Origin: Crocodylus rhombifer
Taxonomy: Eukaryota > Chordata > Crocodylia > Crocodylidae
Direction: 5' to 3'
NCBI GenBank assembly: GCA_038503035.1
Contig: JAVSML010025160.1
Span: 204,258 to 268,257 of the forward strand
DNA length: 64,000 nt
Of the stretch, positions 1 through 9,496 are shown in pieces; positions within the stretch are counted from its first letter, which is position 1; each line of letters begins with the position of its first letter. A program made the position numbers and the translations under genes. A model generated the notes under the pieces. That model made no database searches and was not told the DNA's origin. It saw only the letters and a list, made by a program, of their open reading frames with translations.

Positions 1-621
1 TTTTTTTTTAACAACTGGGAGCTGGGGCCAGGCAGAGCAACTATTGACGGGGCTGGGAGAGCAAGTGGAGGATGGGGTCTCATGGTAGAGCCTCACACAT
101 AGCATGGACCAGTGGCAGGCAGCTGGGATCTGCACATGCCCGCCACTGACTCCCCCACCCCGACTCCTGCCTGGCAGCAGCTGGTGAATGTGGAGCACCT
201 TTTTTTTTTTTTTTTTTTTCCCCTCTTTAAGAGCCGGGATGCTAGGGTTGGGCAGGACAGACATTGATGTGGCTGGGAGAGCAGGCGGGGGTCGGGAGGA
301 ACTCAGGGGGGCTGAGAGAGCAAGTAGGGGATGGGGCCTGGCAGGGGTCCCCCGTGGCCCCCTCCCCACTCCTCTTCCAGTTCCCCCCCTCCGCCACACT
401 TACCGGCACAGAGTCCGGGTCCACCTCCCTGCGGCAGTGAGTGGGAACTTCCCAAATCTCCAAAGCTCTCTGAATCTTTTCCGAATCAATTTGGAGAGCT
501 TCAAAGCAATTCAGACCATTTTATTGGTCTCCCAATTCGATTTGGATTCAGAAATTTGTCCAGCAAATCAGGCCGAATCTCCTCCAAATCGAATCAGCAT
601 CCAAAGCTTCACACATCCCTA
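1..621. mobile_element. hAT-like non-autonomous element, left part outside the window
   Basis: The right terminus ends ...cttcacacatcccta at 621. Its reverse complement (tagggatgtgtgaag) matches the ends of the larger hAT element at 6923 and 12839. The last 190 bases carry the same 'attcgg/ccgaat' and 'ccaaatctcc' words found at 6950-7100 and 12680-12830. The inner part (1-440) is GC-rich, with two related blocks (about 25-75 and 258-305) and a T20 tract at 200-219. The left end was not found. It lies in the ATXN10 intron downstream of the 804-968 exon. Confidence 0.5.
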
Positions 622-803
622 ATGTTTACAACAAAACTGTGGAAGCAATTAGAAGGTTATAGATAATGTTTTTTATTCTAAGTGAAAAAAGACTTAAATT
701 ACGTTGAGTTACTATATCATTTTCTAGTACATCCAATTTTGAAGTTTGCGAATCAAATTTGCAACGTGAGATGCATACAATTATTCATTAAAAAGATACA
801 TAC
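622..803. other. ATXN10 intron beyond the 804-968 exon, single-copy
   Basis: AT-rich sequence starting at the donor gtatgtatct and running leftwards to the hAT end. No exon or repeat is recognised. Confidence 0.6.
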
Positions 804-968
804 GACCATTCAGACTCCAACTGCTTCCTGTAGACTTTTAGTACAGCCAGGGCTACATTCAAGTTCTTCTGTTCCAGTAGTTCTCTCACCTTCTCCGAAT
901 TAAGGCAAGTGAACAGGACCATACAGCAGTAGGCAATAATTTTCACATCATGGTGATTTAGGCAGGTC
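804..968 (-). CDS. ATXN10: ATXN10 (ataxin-10) internal coding exon, third in the window
   Basis: Minus-strand exon of 165 bp (phase 2 in, phase 2 out, so skipping it would keep the frame). The acceptor is aatattttcttttgaag; the donor is TC|gtatgtatct, less canonical but usable. The translation includes TCLNHHDVKIIAYCCMVLFT, then CLNSEKVRELLEQKNLNVAL, and ends KQLESEW. It matches human ataxin-10 SCLNHPDKKIVAYSSMILFT and ...HPESEW, from memory. The human protein continues with P after ESEW; here the split codon starts TC. The next downstream exon was not found in positions 1-803, so it must lie beyond the left edge. The exon is intact. Confidence 0.94.
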
Positions 969-1852
969 CTTCAAAAGAAAATATTTTATTAAGAATCAAG
1001 CCTGAATACCACAGTATTGTGGTTTAATTTATTGGACATAGGCATGTTAGTGGGTAAGAGGCAGTCAAATCATTACAGCTACAATAAAGTAAGACCACTT
1101 TCAAGTAAACCCAGAGACGAGACTAGCTTTACAATTCTACTTTTAAAAGTGGAAATATTTTGCAAGGAAGGAAGGAGGTGGGGGGACAAGGAGGGAGGGA
1201 GGTATAAAAATGTTTTCAACCAGATTTCCAAATAATAAAGCGATCTGAATGCAAACACCTCCATCACTACAAATCTTTCCTTATTGTTAGCAAATCTACC
1301 ATGCGATTAAAAAATTTAACATGCTGAATGCCAAATGCACTTGAAGCCCACCAGCTTCAATGAAAACCAAAGATGCTTTAGATTTCACAAAGCACAAATT
1401 TTATTTACAAAAAGTCTCTAAGATACAGTATTCAACACAGAAATGTTAGCATTTCCAATCTCCAAAATTAAGTTGCGACTCCTTTAATAACCAGTGTTTT
1501 TTCTTTAAAATGTAGCTAAAAAGTAACTAAAAACAGTTGCTACTGAACAATTACCTATAATAAAATACATTTCTAGTCCACATTACTCATAAACAGAGCT
1601 TGAAAACATGTACCCTTAAAACACACAAAAAAAACCAAAAAAACCCAAAAACCAGAAGGCAAATAAATAGAACCAAAACTCATTATTATATTACATGAGT
1701 TTTTGAGCCTTGATGTGTGATTTTTGAAGGCCACTACTAATACTTAGCTTTCTGCCTCAGTACTGAGAAAAGTCTCTAATTACGGGAGGAGACCTCACTT
1801 GGAAGGCCACTTACCCCACAGCTGCCTGTGCTTGGCTTCTAATACTATTTAT
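969..1852. other. AT-rich intronic sequence, no gene seen
   Basis: Single-copy-looking intron. It includes a purine-rich run (about 1170-1202, GGAAGG/GGAGGG type) and an A/C-rich stretch near 1620-1660. Nothing else is recognised. Confidence 0.6.
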
Positions 1853-2716
1853 CAGGGGTGGGCAACTATTTTGACTGACAGGCCACTCAAGTTCTGGTGA
1901 GCTGTCGAGGGCCTCTCACATAAAATCTTTCAGAAGATATTATTTTAACAAATTATACATAAAAACATATACTAAAAATCAAACATCTACTATAACATAT
2001 TTTATTTCAAAAAATAAATTATTGTCTTGATTTGGCTTTTTATCAGTAGTGTAGATAGAGACAATAGCATAATAGCTCAAAATAAAACTTTACTTTTGTA
2101 TATTGTGTGGGGGGGAGGATGGGAGGCAATGTGTGTGTGGGGCATGGGCTGCACGCACACTAGGTACAGGGAGCCAGCAGGGGATGCGTGGAGGGAAGAG
2201 TGGCAGGAGGCATGTATAGTAGAGCTCACCCAGACAGTGCCATGCAGGTGTAGATGCAGCCCACACCTCCATCTGGCCCATGGCACTCTGTATGGGGTTG
2301 AGCCCTTCCCACTCCCACCTGATGCAACCTGTGCTGCACTCTCACCTGCACCCACCCTGGCCAGCGTACAGTTTCCCAGAGGCCACCTAGGTACTGCTTG
2401 GCTCCCCCCACCTTCAGGGGCTCCTCCTCTTCCTCCTGTCCCTGCTACACTGCTCCAGGCAGCAGATAACGTGGGGAAGCAGTGACAGCTGTGAGGTAGT
2501 CAAGCAGTAGCCAGACAGCCACTGGAAAGCTGTGTGCACTAGCCGGAGCCGAGGCTAAGGTCAGGGTGAGCAGGAGTACAGCACAGGCTGCCCCAGGTCT
2601 CAGCTCCATGTAGAGTATCACAGAGGCAGCCATGCAATCAATTAGCTGGCTTCACAGGGGATGCAATCAATTAGCTGGCTGAATCTGCCCTGTAGGCCAT
2701 GTTTTGCCCATCCCTG
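1853..2716. mobile_element. hAT-like non-autonomous DNA transposon
   Basis: The ends form an imperfect terminal inverted repeat: caggggtgggcaactatttt on the left, and ...ttttgcccatccctg on the right (reverse complement cagggatgggcaaaa). The flanking 8-mers match at only about 4 of 8 positions, so the duplication has decayed or is absent. The core is GC-rich (2110-2620). A related copy starts at 24428 (taggggtgggcaaaatgggg), and its core shares words such as cagtttcc and aggggctcctc. Confidence 0.6.
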
Positions 2717-2841
2717 TTGTATCTACTGGCCACTGTTGGAGACAGGATTTTGGACTAAATGAATGTTGGGACTCAACCAGTATAGTAATTGTTATGTTTC
2801 TCAGAGGCTCTTGTCTTTATGGGAGGATTAATTCAAACCCT

Positions 2842-3953
2842 GGTTACCGTACGTCTGGGTTTTCCCAGACATGTCTTTTTTATTTATTTTTTTGTGTCCT
2901 CCAATTTCCATTTGGGTGTTTTTTTGAAATCTGAACAAATGTCTAGGCGTAGGGGGAGGGCAGCTGGAGGCAGGGGACATCACGTGTGAGTGCATGTGCA
3001 CATACATGTGGCCAGCATGCAGCCAGGCAGGGTGGTGGGAGCAGCCTCAGCAGCTGGATGTAAGTAAGTCTATGGCAAGTGGGGTTGGAGGGCCAGGGTT
3101 TGGGGACTGTCAGGGGTGTACGTGTGTGTGCACGTGTAAGGCATGGGTGTGTGAGGGGGGGCAGGTGCCTGCCAGCACTGAGGGAAGCTGTTCAGGCACT
3201 GAGGCTGCAGCTGGGCAAGTGGGAGGTACCTGCCCCTCCAGCAGGGGAAGTAGCAGGGACCCTTTGAGGACAGTGGGGAGCTATAGGGCTGAGTTGGTGG
3301 CACCAGGGTCAGTGCCCATGCTCACAGGGGCTGGGTGGCCACCAAAAATGCTGCCCTGGGGATTGGGGGTTTGGCCAGGCCACCTGTCACAGCACAGGAG
3401 CCCTAAAGCAGGGTGGGGGGGGTGCCACAGGCATCCTCTCCTCTTCCTTCCTTCCTCCCTGCACTGGGGCCAGACTTGCTCCACCACCGCCCACATGAAT
3501 TGGAGCCACCGTGTTCTGGCCCAATTGAAACAGGGGCAGCTGGGGGCCCCTCTGGCAAGGGTGGGGGGAGCAGGGAGCTGCAAGTCAAGAACGTGGGGCA
3601 CTGGTAGTACCAAGGGGCTGCAGGTCAAGAGTGAGGGGCACCAACATGGCTGGGGGGGGGGGGGGGGGGGGGACTGTGGGTCAGGAGTGAGGGACATTGG
3701 CCAAGGTCAGAGGCCTGCAGCTTGGGAGTGAGGGGCAACAGCAGGCATGGGGGCTGCAGGTTGGGGCTGAGGTGAACCAGCATAGGCCAGGGGGGCAAAG
3801 GACTATGGATCAGGAGTAAGGGGCACCTGCAGGGTCAGAGCTCTGTAGGTCGGGAATGAAGGGCAGCAGCAGGGATGGGAGGGCTACAGGCTGAGAGTGA
3901 GGTATCCCCCTGACAGGTGTCCTCTTTTTTGGAACTGGAAATATGGTACACCT
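2842..3953. mobile_element. Probable DNA transposon with weak terminal inverted repeats
   Basis: The left end reads ggttaccgtacgtctgggtt..., followed by cagacatgtctttttta. The right end in reverse complement reads ggtgtaccatatttccagtt, then ccaaaaaagaggacacctgt. The two are related in layout and sequence, as in 'GTACCATA...GGACA' DNA transposons of reptiles. The core is a GC-rich degenerate minisatellite (see 3567-3906). Family assignment is an inference. Confidence 0.4.
3567..3906. repeat. Degenerate GC-rich minisatellite, about 40-bp unit, with G21 run
   Basis: About eight diverged units share the pattern 'ctgcaggtcaagagtgaggggca': for example near 3577, 3615, 3673, 3713, 3750, 3800, 3841 and 3887. 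An uninterrupted run of 21 G lies at 3652-3672. It forms the core of the element at about 2842-3953. Confidence 0.55.
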
Positions 3954-4976
3954 ATTTTAACTGAGATTCCAGCATCCTTTATTTAGCTTCTCAAGACTTT
4001 CCACAGGAAGCAGCAATAGTTGGATAATATTAAAAATGTAGATCATTAGATACAACAGCTTCAGTGTCAATTAATCTATTGTCTCAGCAGTACCAAGTTT
4101 TAAACATGGCCAACTGCTCCCACCAATTAAATTATTAGGGAGGCAAGATTTACTCTTCCTGAACTGTCTGATTTCAGCTCCCAATCCATCTTTCCTTTTG
4201 CAAAGTACAGTTGTATATGTTTGCCTACACAACATTTTAGACTTCTACTATTTTAAAATATTTATGAGTAAGATTTTTCAATAGAGCTCACTACTTAATT
4301 AATTATATTCCTACTAAATCCAAGCTCACCCACTCACTGGAAAGAATTAAAATAAGAAAATACCTAGTTTAAAATATTTTTGGTTAAGTATCTCAACACA
4401 GAAATCAAACTATTTAATTAAACAAACAAATTAACAGGTTTCAGTCTTTTTTTGAAGTAAGAAACGCAAGTGTAGGTGGAAATATTAATGCATGCTTATA
4501 TATAAGCATTATGGTACCTGTGCTTTAAAACAAAACAAATACACTGAAATCAAGAATTAACAGAGAATTATGCACTCTAATATCCTAACCTTACAATCAA
4601 TGTGGACAGATCCTTGGGCTAGCACAGAGCACCAATGATTTATGGGCACTATTGCTGATAAACATCTCAAATTAATGCTGCAATGTTCCCCCCCACCTCC
4701 CACAGTGAAAGAAACAATTGCACCCAAAGGAACTATTCACATGCATCTATCTGTCCAGATCCAATAGGAGAATCGGGGTGTAATTCAGTCTAAAAAAATT
4801 ACTAGGTCCACTGAGATTTCAAAAGGCAGAGCTATAGCCAAATCAAAACAAACATTCCTTAAAAATCAAAATTATAGTATACCATGCAGCTGACTAGTGT
4901 GCTTGAAAATTGCACATTTCAGACAAGATGTGATGAAATATAGCTCTTCATTGAAACCCTGATATAAAGCTTTGTT
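3954..4976. other. AT-rich intronic sequence, no gene seen
   Basis: Single-copy-looking intron with no open frame of note and no recognised repeat. Confidence 0.55.
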
Positions 4977-5150
4977 ACAAGTTTGCTATAGAAGTTTTGT
5001 TTAAATCTACTAGCCATATATTCATGGCTAGTAGATTTGGATATTATATACACATACAAGCTTGCTATAGAAGTTTTGGCCAAATCTACTATCCATATAT
5101 ACGTGGCAATGAATTTGGATGCATTACATAACATTGTATACACACATACA
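4977..5150. repeat. Two-copy tandem duplication with a perfect hairpin in copy 1
   Basis: The word 'aagttttg' preceded by 'tgctatagaa' occurs at about 4984 and 5063, each followed by related 'aaatctact..ccatatat' sequence and 'atacacatac'. Copy 1 contains a perfect 15-bp stem (5003-5017 with 5024-5038) around a 6-base loop. Copy 2 has lost part of the stem. Confidence 0.7.
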
Positions 5151-5950
5151 GTCAACAGCTTTGATGGGCCTTTTTTCCCCTCCTTCCATTCACCTTCTAA
5201 CTCTATCAACACCTATCATGTTTATCTGGCAACGATTTGCATTCAGGTGGAGTTAGGATCTTAGAAATGGTTTTCAGGCAAGTAAGCTGTGTTTCAGAAC
5301 AAGACTTCAGTCATAAAAATTGATGTTATAAAAACAGACCTTCATGCAATCCCTGCCCAATGGAACTAGTTTACTGCCAGATAAGGCCAAGAAGGTTTTT
5401 CAAATCTGGACTCCCACAGTTGACTAACACAAATACCTTCACAGGATATGGCCTCAAATCTTCTAATTCTCCTAAACAATTATTTTTCAAAGCATTATGG
5501 CCACTAACAAATGTGAAAAAAAACCCAACACTTTACCAAAAGATGAAATGCAACAGTTTGACCTGGCTCCCCAGTATCTGTATAAATTGGGCACTTCAGC
5601 AAGTCTTTTTTGGAGCTTTTATCTAAAGCTTATTAAGTCAACTGTAGGTAAAAGCGCCAAGAAGCCCCACTGAAGTATCCGATCTGAACAGACACTGGGC
5701 GAGCCAGGTCAAACTAACATGACGCCTCTTCTGAGCATGTGCTGCACTCTGTGCAAGGGCGTACCTAGCTGAAATTAAAGCATTTTGGGATTTTTTTGTT
5801 CCAACTCTGTAAGCAGCCGATAATGCTAAGAAAAGCTCGACTATCCTCTACCAACAATTTTAATATAGCCACAGGGATTAAGTTAGGTTAAAAAAAACAC
5901 ACACAAACACACACATACACACCAAGAAAGGAAAAAGTGTCAATACTTAC
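5151..5950. other. AT-rich intron just inside the donor of the 5951-6047 exon
   Basis: Single-copy-looking. It contains a short imperfect CA-rich tract at about 5887-5922. No gene recognised. Confidence 0.55.
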
Positions 5951-6047
5951 AAGAAAAGATCTGGGAAAGCACACTTCCAAATGCTATTCTGGGAATCTCC
6001 ATTTCCTGCTGCAAGGTTTCCAAGAAACTGGAGGCTACAACGAAAAG
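5951..6047 (-). CDS. ATXN10: ATXN10 (ataxin-10) internal coding exon between the 56-kb and 5-kb introns
   Basis: Minus-strand exon of 97 bp (phase 1 in, phase 2 out). The acceptor is an excellent pyrimidine tract plus AG (ttcctttccctcag), and the donor is TT|gtaagtattg. In the frame set by the upstream exon it reads FRCSLQFLGNLAAGNGDSQN, then SIWKCAFPDLFL. This aligns with the human ataxin-10 stretch FRCGLQFLGNIASRNEDSQS / IVWVHAFPELFL, quoted from memory. One of the other two frames also stays open, but it gives no recognisable protein and does not fit the flanking exons. The final TT plus the first G of the next exon makes Leu, continuing L-T-C-L-N. The residues belong to the N-terminal helical-repeat half of the protein. 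No lesion is visible, so the gene looks functional. Confidence 0.95.
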
Positions 6048-6914
6048 CTGAGGGAAAGGAATACACATGAATAGAAAATTCAGAGCAATAAATCAAAAGT
6101 CAATACATTTTATGCAAATACAACATTCTCCAAAAAAATCCAAATGCCTCAAGAAAACAACTCTTACACCCATTTAGCTTTAACATTATATATCTCTAAT
6201 ACTACACACGTTTTCAAGTATTACCTTGCTGTACACTATTCTTTCTACTAAAATTTTCAGAAAAGGACATAATCACACAAAAGGACATCCCAAAAATAGT
6301 GGATGAAACTAATCATATCTTTTTTTATATTCACCTGAAAGTTAAATATTTGGTAAAAGTATTATAAACTAAAGATATGAGGAAGGGATTGGGAAGCAGA
6401 GGGAACTCTGTAAATGCATGCAGTACACAGTAGAGCAAGTTTGTTGCAGACTGGAGCAAGCCTTGCACATAGCAGTGGCCATCTTGTCTTTTCCAGACTT
6501 GCTGTGGCCTTTTTCTTAGTATTTCATTAACATAAATAAACTGCCTGTCATCACAGGACCACTGTGACAACAGCTCTGCCGGCTACTAACACAAAAAATT
6601 ATGCATATTCCACAAACTGGCTGCAAAACAAAACGTTGAAGCCGGTAGCAGGGCTAGCCAACGTACTTTGTGAACAGTGAGGTGCTAGGGTGCCTTACTT
6701 TCCAACACTCTAAGTGCCTGCACCACCATGCGAGTTTTAAACTCACCATTTCAATAGATTGTTACATGAAAAAAATCAGGCAGACATTTCTGCAAAGGGG
6801 CCAAATACAGACATTTAATCTGTCTAAGCATCCACAGAGCTAGACTCAATTTTCAGTCTGACAAGAAAATATTAGTAACACAGAACACAGACAAATACAC
6901 CTCAACATATAGTA
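6048..6914. other. Intron upstream of the 5951-6047 exon, single-copy
   Basis: Begins with the exon's acceptor and pyrimidine tract (minus strand). The rest is AT-rich with no recognised gene or repeat. Confidence 0.6.
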
Positions 6915-7169
6915 GCAAATGCTAGGGCTGAGCAAAGCCTCGGTCCCCAATTAGATTCGGCAGAGAGTCGGCCCGATTCAGTGGCCAAATCTCCAAATCC
7001 AAATTGAATCAGAAAACCCTTTAATACCTCTGAACTGAATTGGACCCTCCAAATCTTTTTGGAGAGAGGATTCAGAAAGATTTGGAGATTCAGACAGATG
7101 CAGCTTTTAATGTTTTTTCTACGTACCTCTAGGTACCAGGTGGCTCGTCAATGCTGCGATTGACAGCAG

Positions 7170-7393
7170 ACCCAGAAGTGAACCAAAAGCACTTCCAGTC
7201 CACTTCTGGGTCAGCTGGGGAGCACACAAGGGGACAACCCCATGTCCCCCCCAGTTGGCAACTGGTGCCTCCTGGATCTGGGGGGTCACCAGGGTCTCCC
7301 AACAGCTGATCACCAGGGCAAGTGGGGGGCCCCCACATGCTCCCCAGCAGACCTGGAAGTGGTCCGGAAGTACTTCTGGTCCACTTCCAGGTT
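7170..7393. repeat. Inverted pair of near-palindromic blocks inside the hAT arm
   Basis: The block at 7170-7225 (cccagaagtg...cacttctgggtcagctgggg) is repeated in inverse orientation at 7338-7393 (ccccagcagacctggaagtgg...ccacttcc). Each block is itself nearly self-complementary (gaagtg/cacttc). Confidence 0.65.
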
Positions 7394-7410
7394 CACCACC
7401 GAGCAAGCGC

Positions 7411-9496
7411 TTTCATATTTGGTTGGGTCAGAACAGACTTGAGCAGATCATCAAGTCCAACCCTTTGCAATGGGCAGGAAAGAATGCTGGGGTCAAATGA
7501 CCCTGGCTAGGTGATTATCTACCCTCTTTCTGAAGACCCCCAGGCTAGGAGCGAGCACCACTTCCCTTGGAAGTTGGTTCCAGATCCTAGCCACCCTGAC
7601 TGTGAAGTAGTGCCTCCTGATATCTAGCCTGAATCTACTCTCAGTCAACTTATGGCCGTTATTCTTTGTTACTCCCGGTAGTGCTTGGGGGAACAGGGAC
7701 TCCCCCATAGCCTGCTGGTCCCCTTTAGCCAGTTTGTAGATGGCCACCAGATCCCCCCTCAGCCTTCTCTTCTGGAGGCTAAACAAGTTCAGCTCCTGTA
7801 GCCTCTGCTCATAGGGCCTGCCTTGCTGCTCCCTGATCATGCAAGTGGCCTTCCTCTGGACCCTCTCAATGCTGTCCACATCTCTCCTGAAGTGTGGCAC
7901 CCAGAACTGGATGCAGTCAATTGCAGCCTGACCAGTGTAGTATAGAGGGGAAGGATCACCTCCTTGGACCTGCTCTGTGGATGCATGACAAGGTGCGGTT
8001 GGCCTTGTTGATCACATCCCCACACTGGCAGCCCATGTCCATCTTGAAATCACTAATCACTCCAAAATTATTTTCTGCCTCTGTGCTGATGAGAAGAGTT
8101 CCCCACCCTGTAGGTATGCTGCTGGTTCATCCTCCCCAGGTGCAGTACCTTGCACTTGTCAGTATTGAATTCCATCCTGTTCTCATCCGCCCACCCCTGT
8201 AACCTGTCTAGATCTAGTTGTAGCCTGTCCCTCTCCTCCAGCATGCCCACTTCTCCCCACATCTTAGTGTCATCCCTGAATTTGAACAAGGTGCTTTTTA
8301 CCCCCTCGTCCAAGTGCCTCCTGAAGTCTAACCTGAACCTACTCTCAGTCAACTTAGGGCTGTTATTCCTAGTTACTTGTGGTAGTGCTCGAGGGAGCAG
8401 AGTCTCTCCCATTCCCCACTGGTCCCCCTTGGTAAGTTTACAGAAGGCCACCAGATCCCCTCTCAGCCTTCTCTTGTGGATGCTGAACAGGTTCAGGTCC
8501 CATAGCATCTCCTCGTAAAGCCTGCCCTGTTGTCCCCTGATCATACAAGTGGCCCTCCTTTGGACCCTCTCAATGCCATCCACATCCCTCCAGAAGTGCG
8601 GCAGTGCCCAGACCTAGACACAGTACTCCAACTGCAGCCTGACCAATGTTGTATAGAGAGGGAGGGTCACCTTGTTGGACTTGCTCGTGATGCATCTGTG
8701 GATGCATGACAAGGTGCGGTTAGACTTAAGGACCATGTCCTCACATTGACGGCTCATATTCATCTTGGAGTCAATAATGACTCCAAGATCCTTTTCTGCC
8801 TCTGTGTTGACAAGAAGGGAGTTACCTCAGCCTATAGGTATGCTGCTGATTCTTCCTCCCCAGGTTCAGTACCCTGCACTTGTCAGTATTGAAACCTATC
8901 CTATTCTCATCCACCCACCCCTGTAACCTATCCAGATCTAGTTCCAGCCTGTCCCACCCTTCTAGCGTGCTCACTTCTCCCCACATCTTGGTATCAATCG
9001 CGATCTTCAACAAGGTGCTTTTCACACTCTCATCAAAGTCACTGATGAAGATGTTGAACAGTGCGGGCCCGAGGACCGAGCCCTGTGGAACCCCACTGCC
9101 CGCATCCCTCCAGGTCTAAAATGACCCATCCACCACCACTCTCTGGGTGCAGCCCTCCAGCCAATTTGCAACCCATCTGACTCCATAGTCACCTAATTTT
9201 TTTTAATGAGAATGGGGTGAGAGACCGTGTCGAAGGCCTTCCGAAAGTCCAGACAGACTACGTGCACTGCAACACCTGCGTCCAAGGATTTTGTGACCTG
9301 GTCATAGAAGGCAAACAGGTTGGTCTGACAGGACCTGCCTCTAATGAACCCATGTTGGTTGCCCCTAAGCATGATCTCCCCTGCTGGTCCCTCGCAGATG
9401 TGCTCCTGGATAATTTTCTCAAAGAGCTTCCCCAGGACCAAGGTAAGACTAACGGGCCTATAGTTTCCTGGGTCTTCCTTCCTCCCTTTCTTGAAG
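7411..9496 (-). mobile_element. CR1 LINE, 3' part (RT to 3' end), with internal duplication
   Basis: A minus-strand CR1 starts at its 3' end (tttcatattt..., then gagcagatcatcaagtccaa) and reads back through the C-terminal ORF2 region into the reverse transcriptase. Recognisable peptides on the minus strand are FKKGRKEDPGNYRPVSLT, GNQHGFIRGRS and LDFRKAFDTVSHP (9193-9543). The active-site FADDTK is degraded to IAIDTK (8822-9025). The segment 8311-about 9030 repeats the content of about 7612-8310 with clear divergence. The copy resumes at 11728 after an inserted plus-strand CR1. Confidence 0.88.

Larger units (their letters stand above)
969..5950 (-). other. ATXN10: ATXN10 intron (4,982 bp)
   Basis: Interval between two confirmed ATXN10 exons, transcribed leftwards, with donor gtaagtattg at its high-coordinate end and acceptor ...ttttgaag at its low end. 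It holds a hAT-like element (1853-2716), a second inverted-repeat element with a GC-rich minisatellite core (about 2842-3953) and a small tandem duplication with a perfect hairpin (about 4980-5140). The rest is AT-rich single-copy sequence. Confidence 0.9.

Noticed and set aside
2994..3731. 245-codon plus-strand open frame
   Set aside because: Lies over a degenerate GC-rich minisatellite including a G21 run; several overlapping frames are open on both strands.
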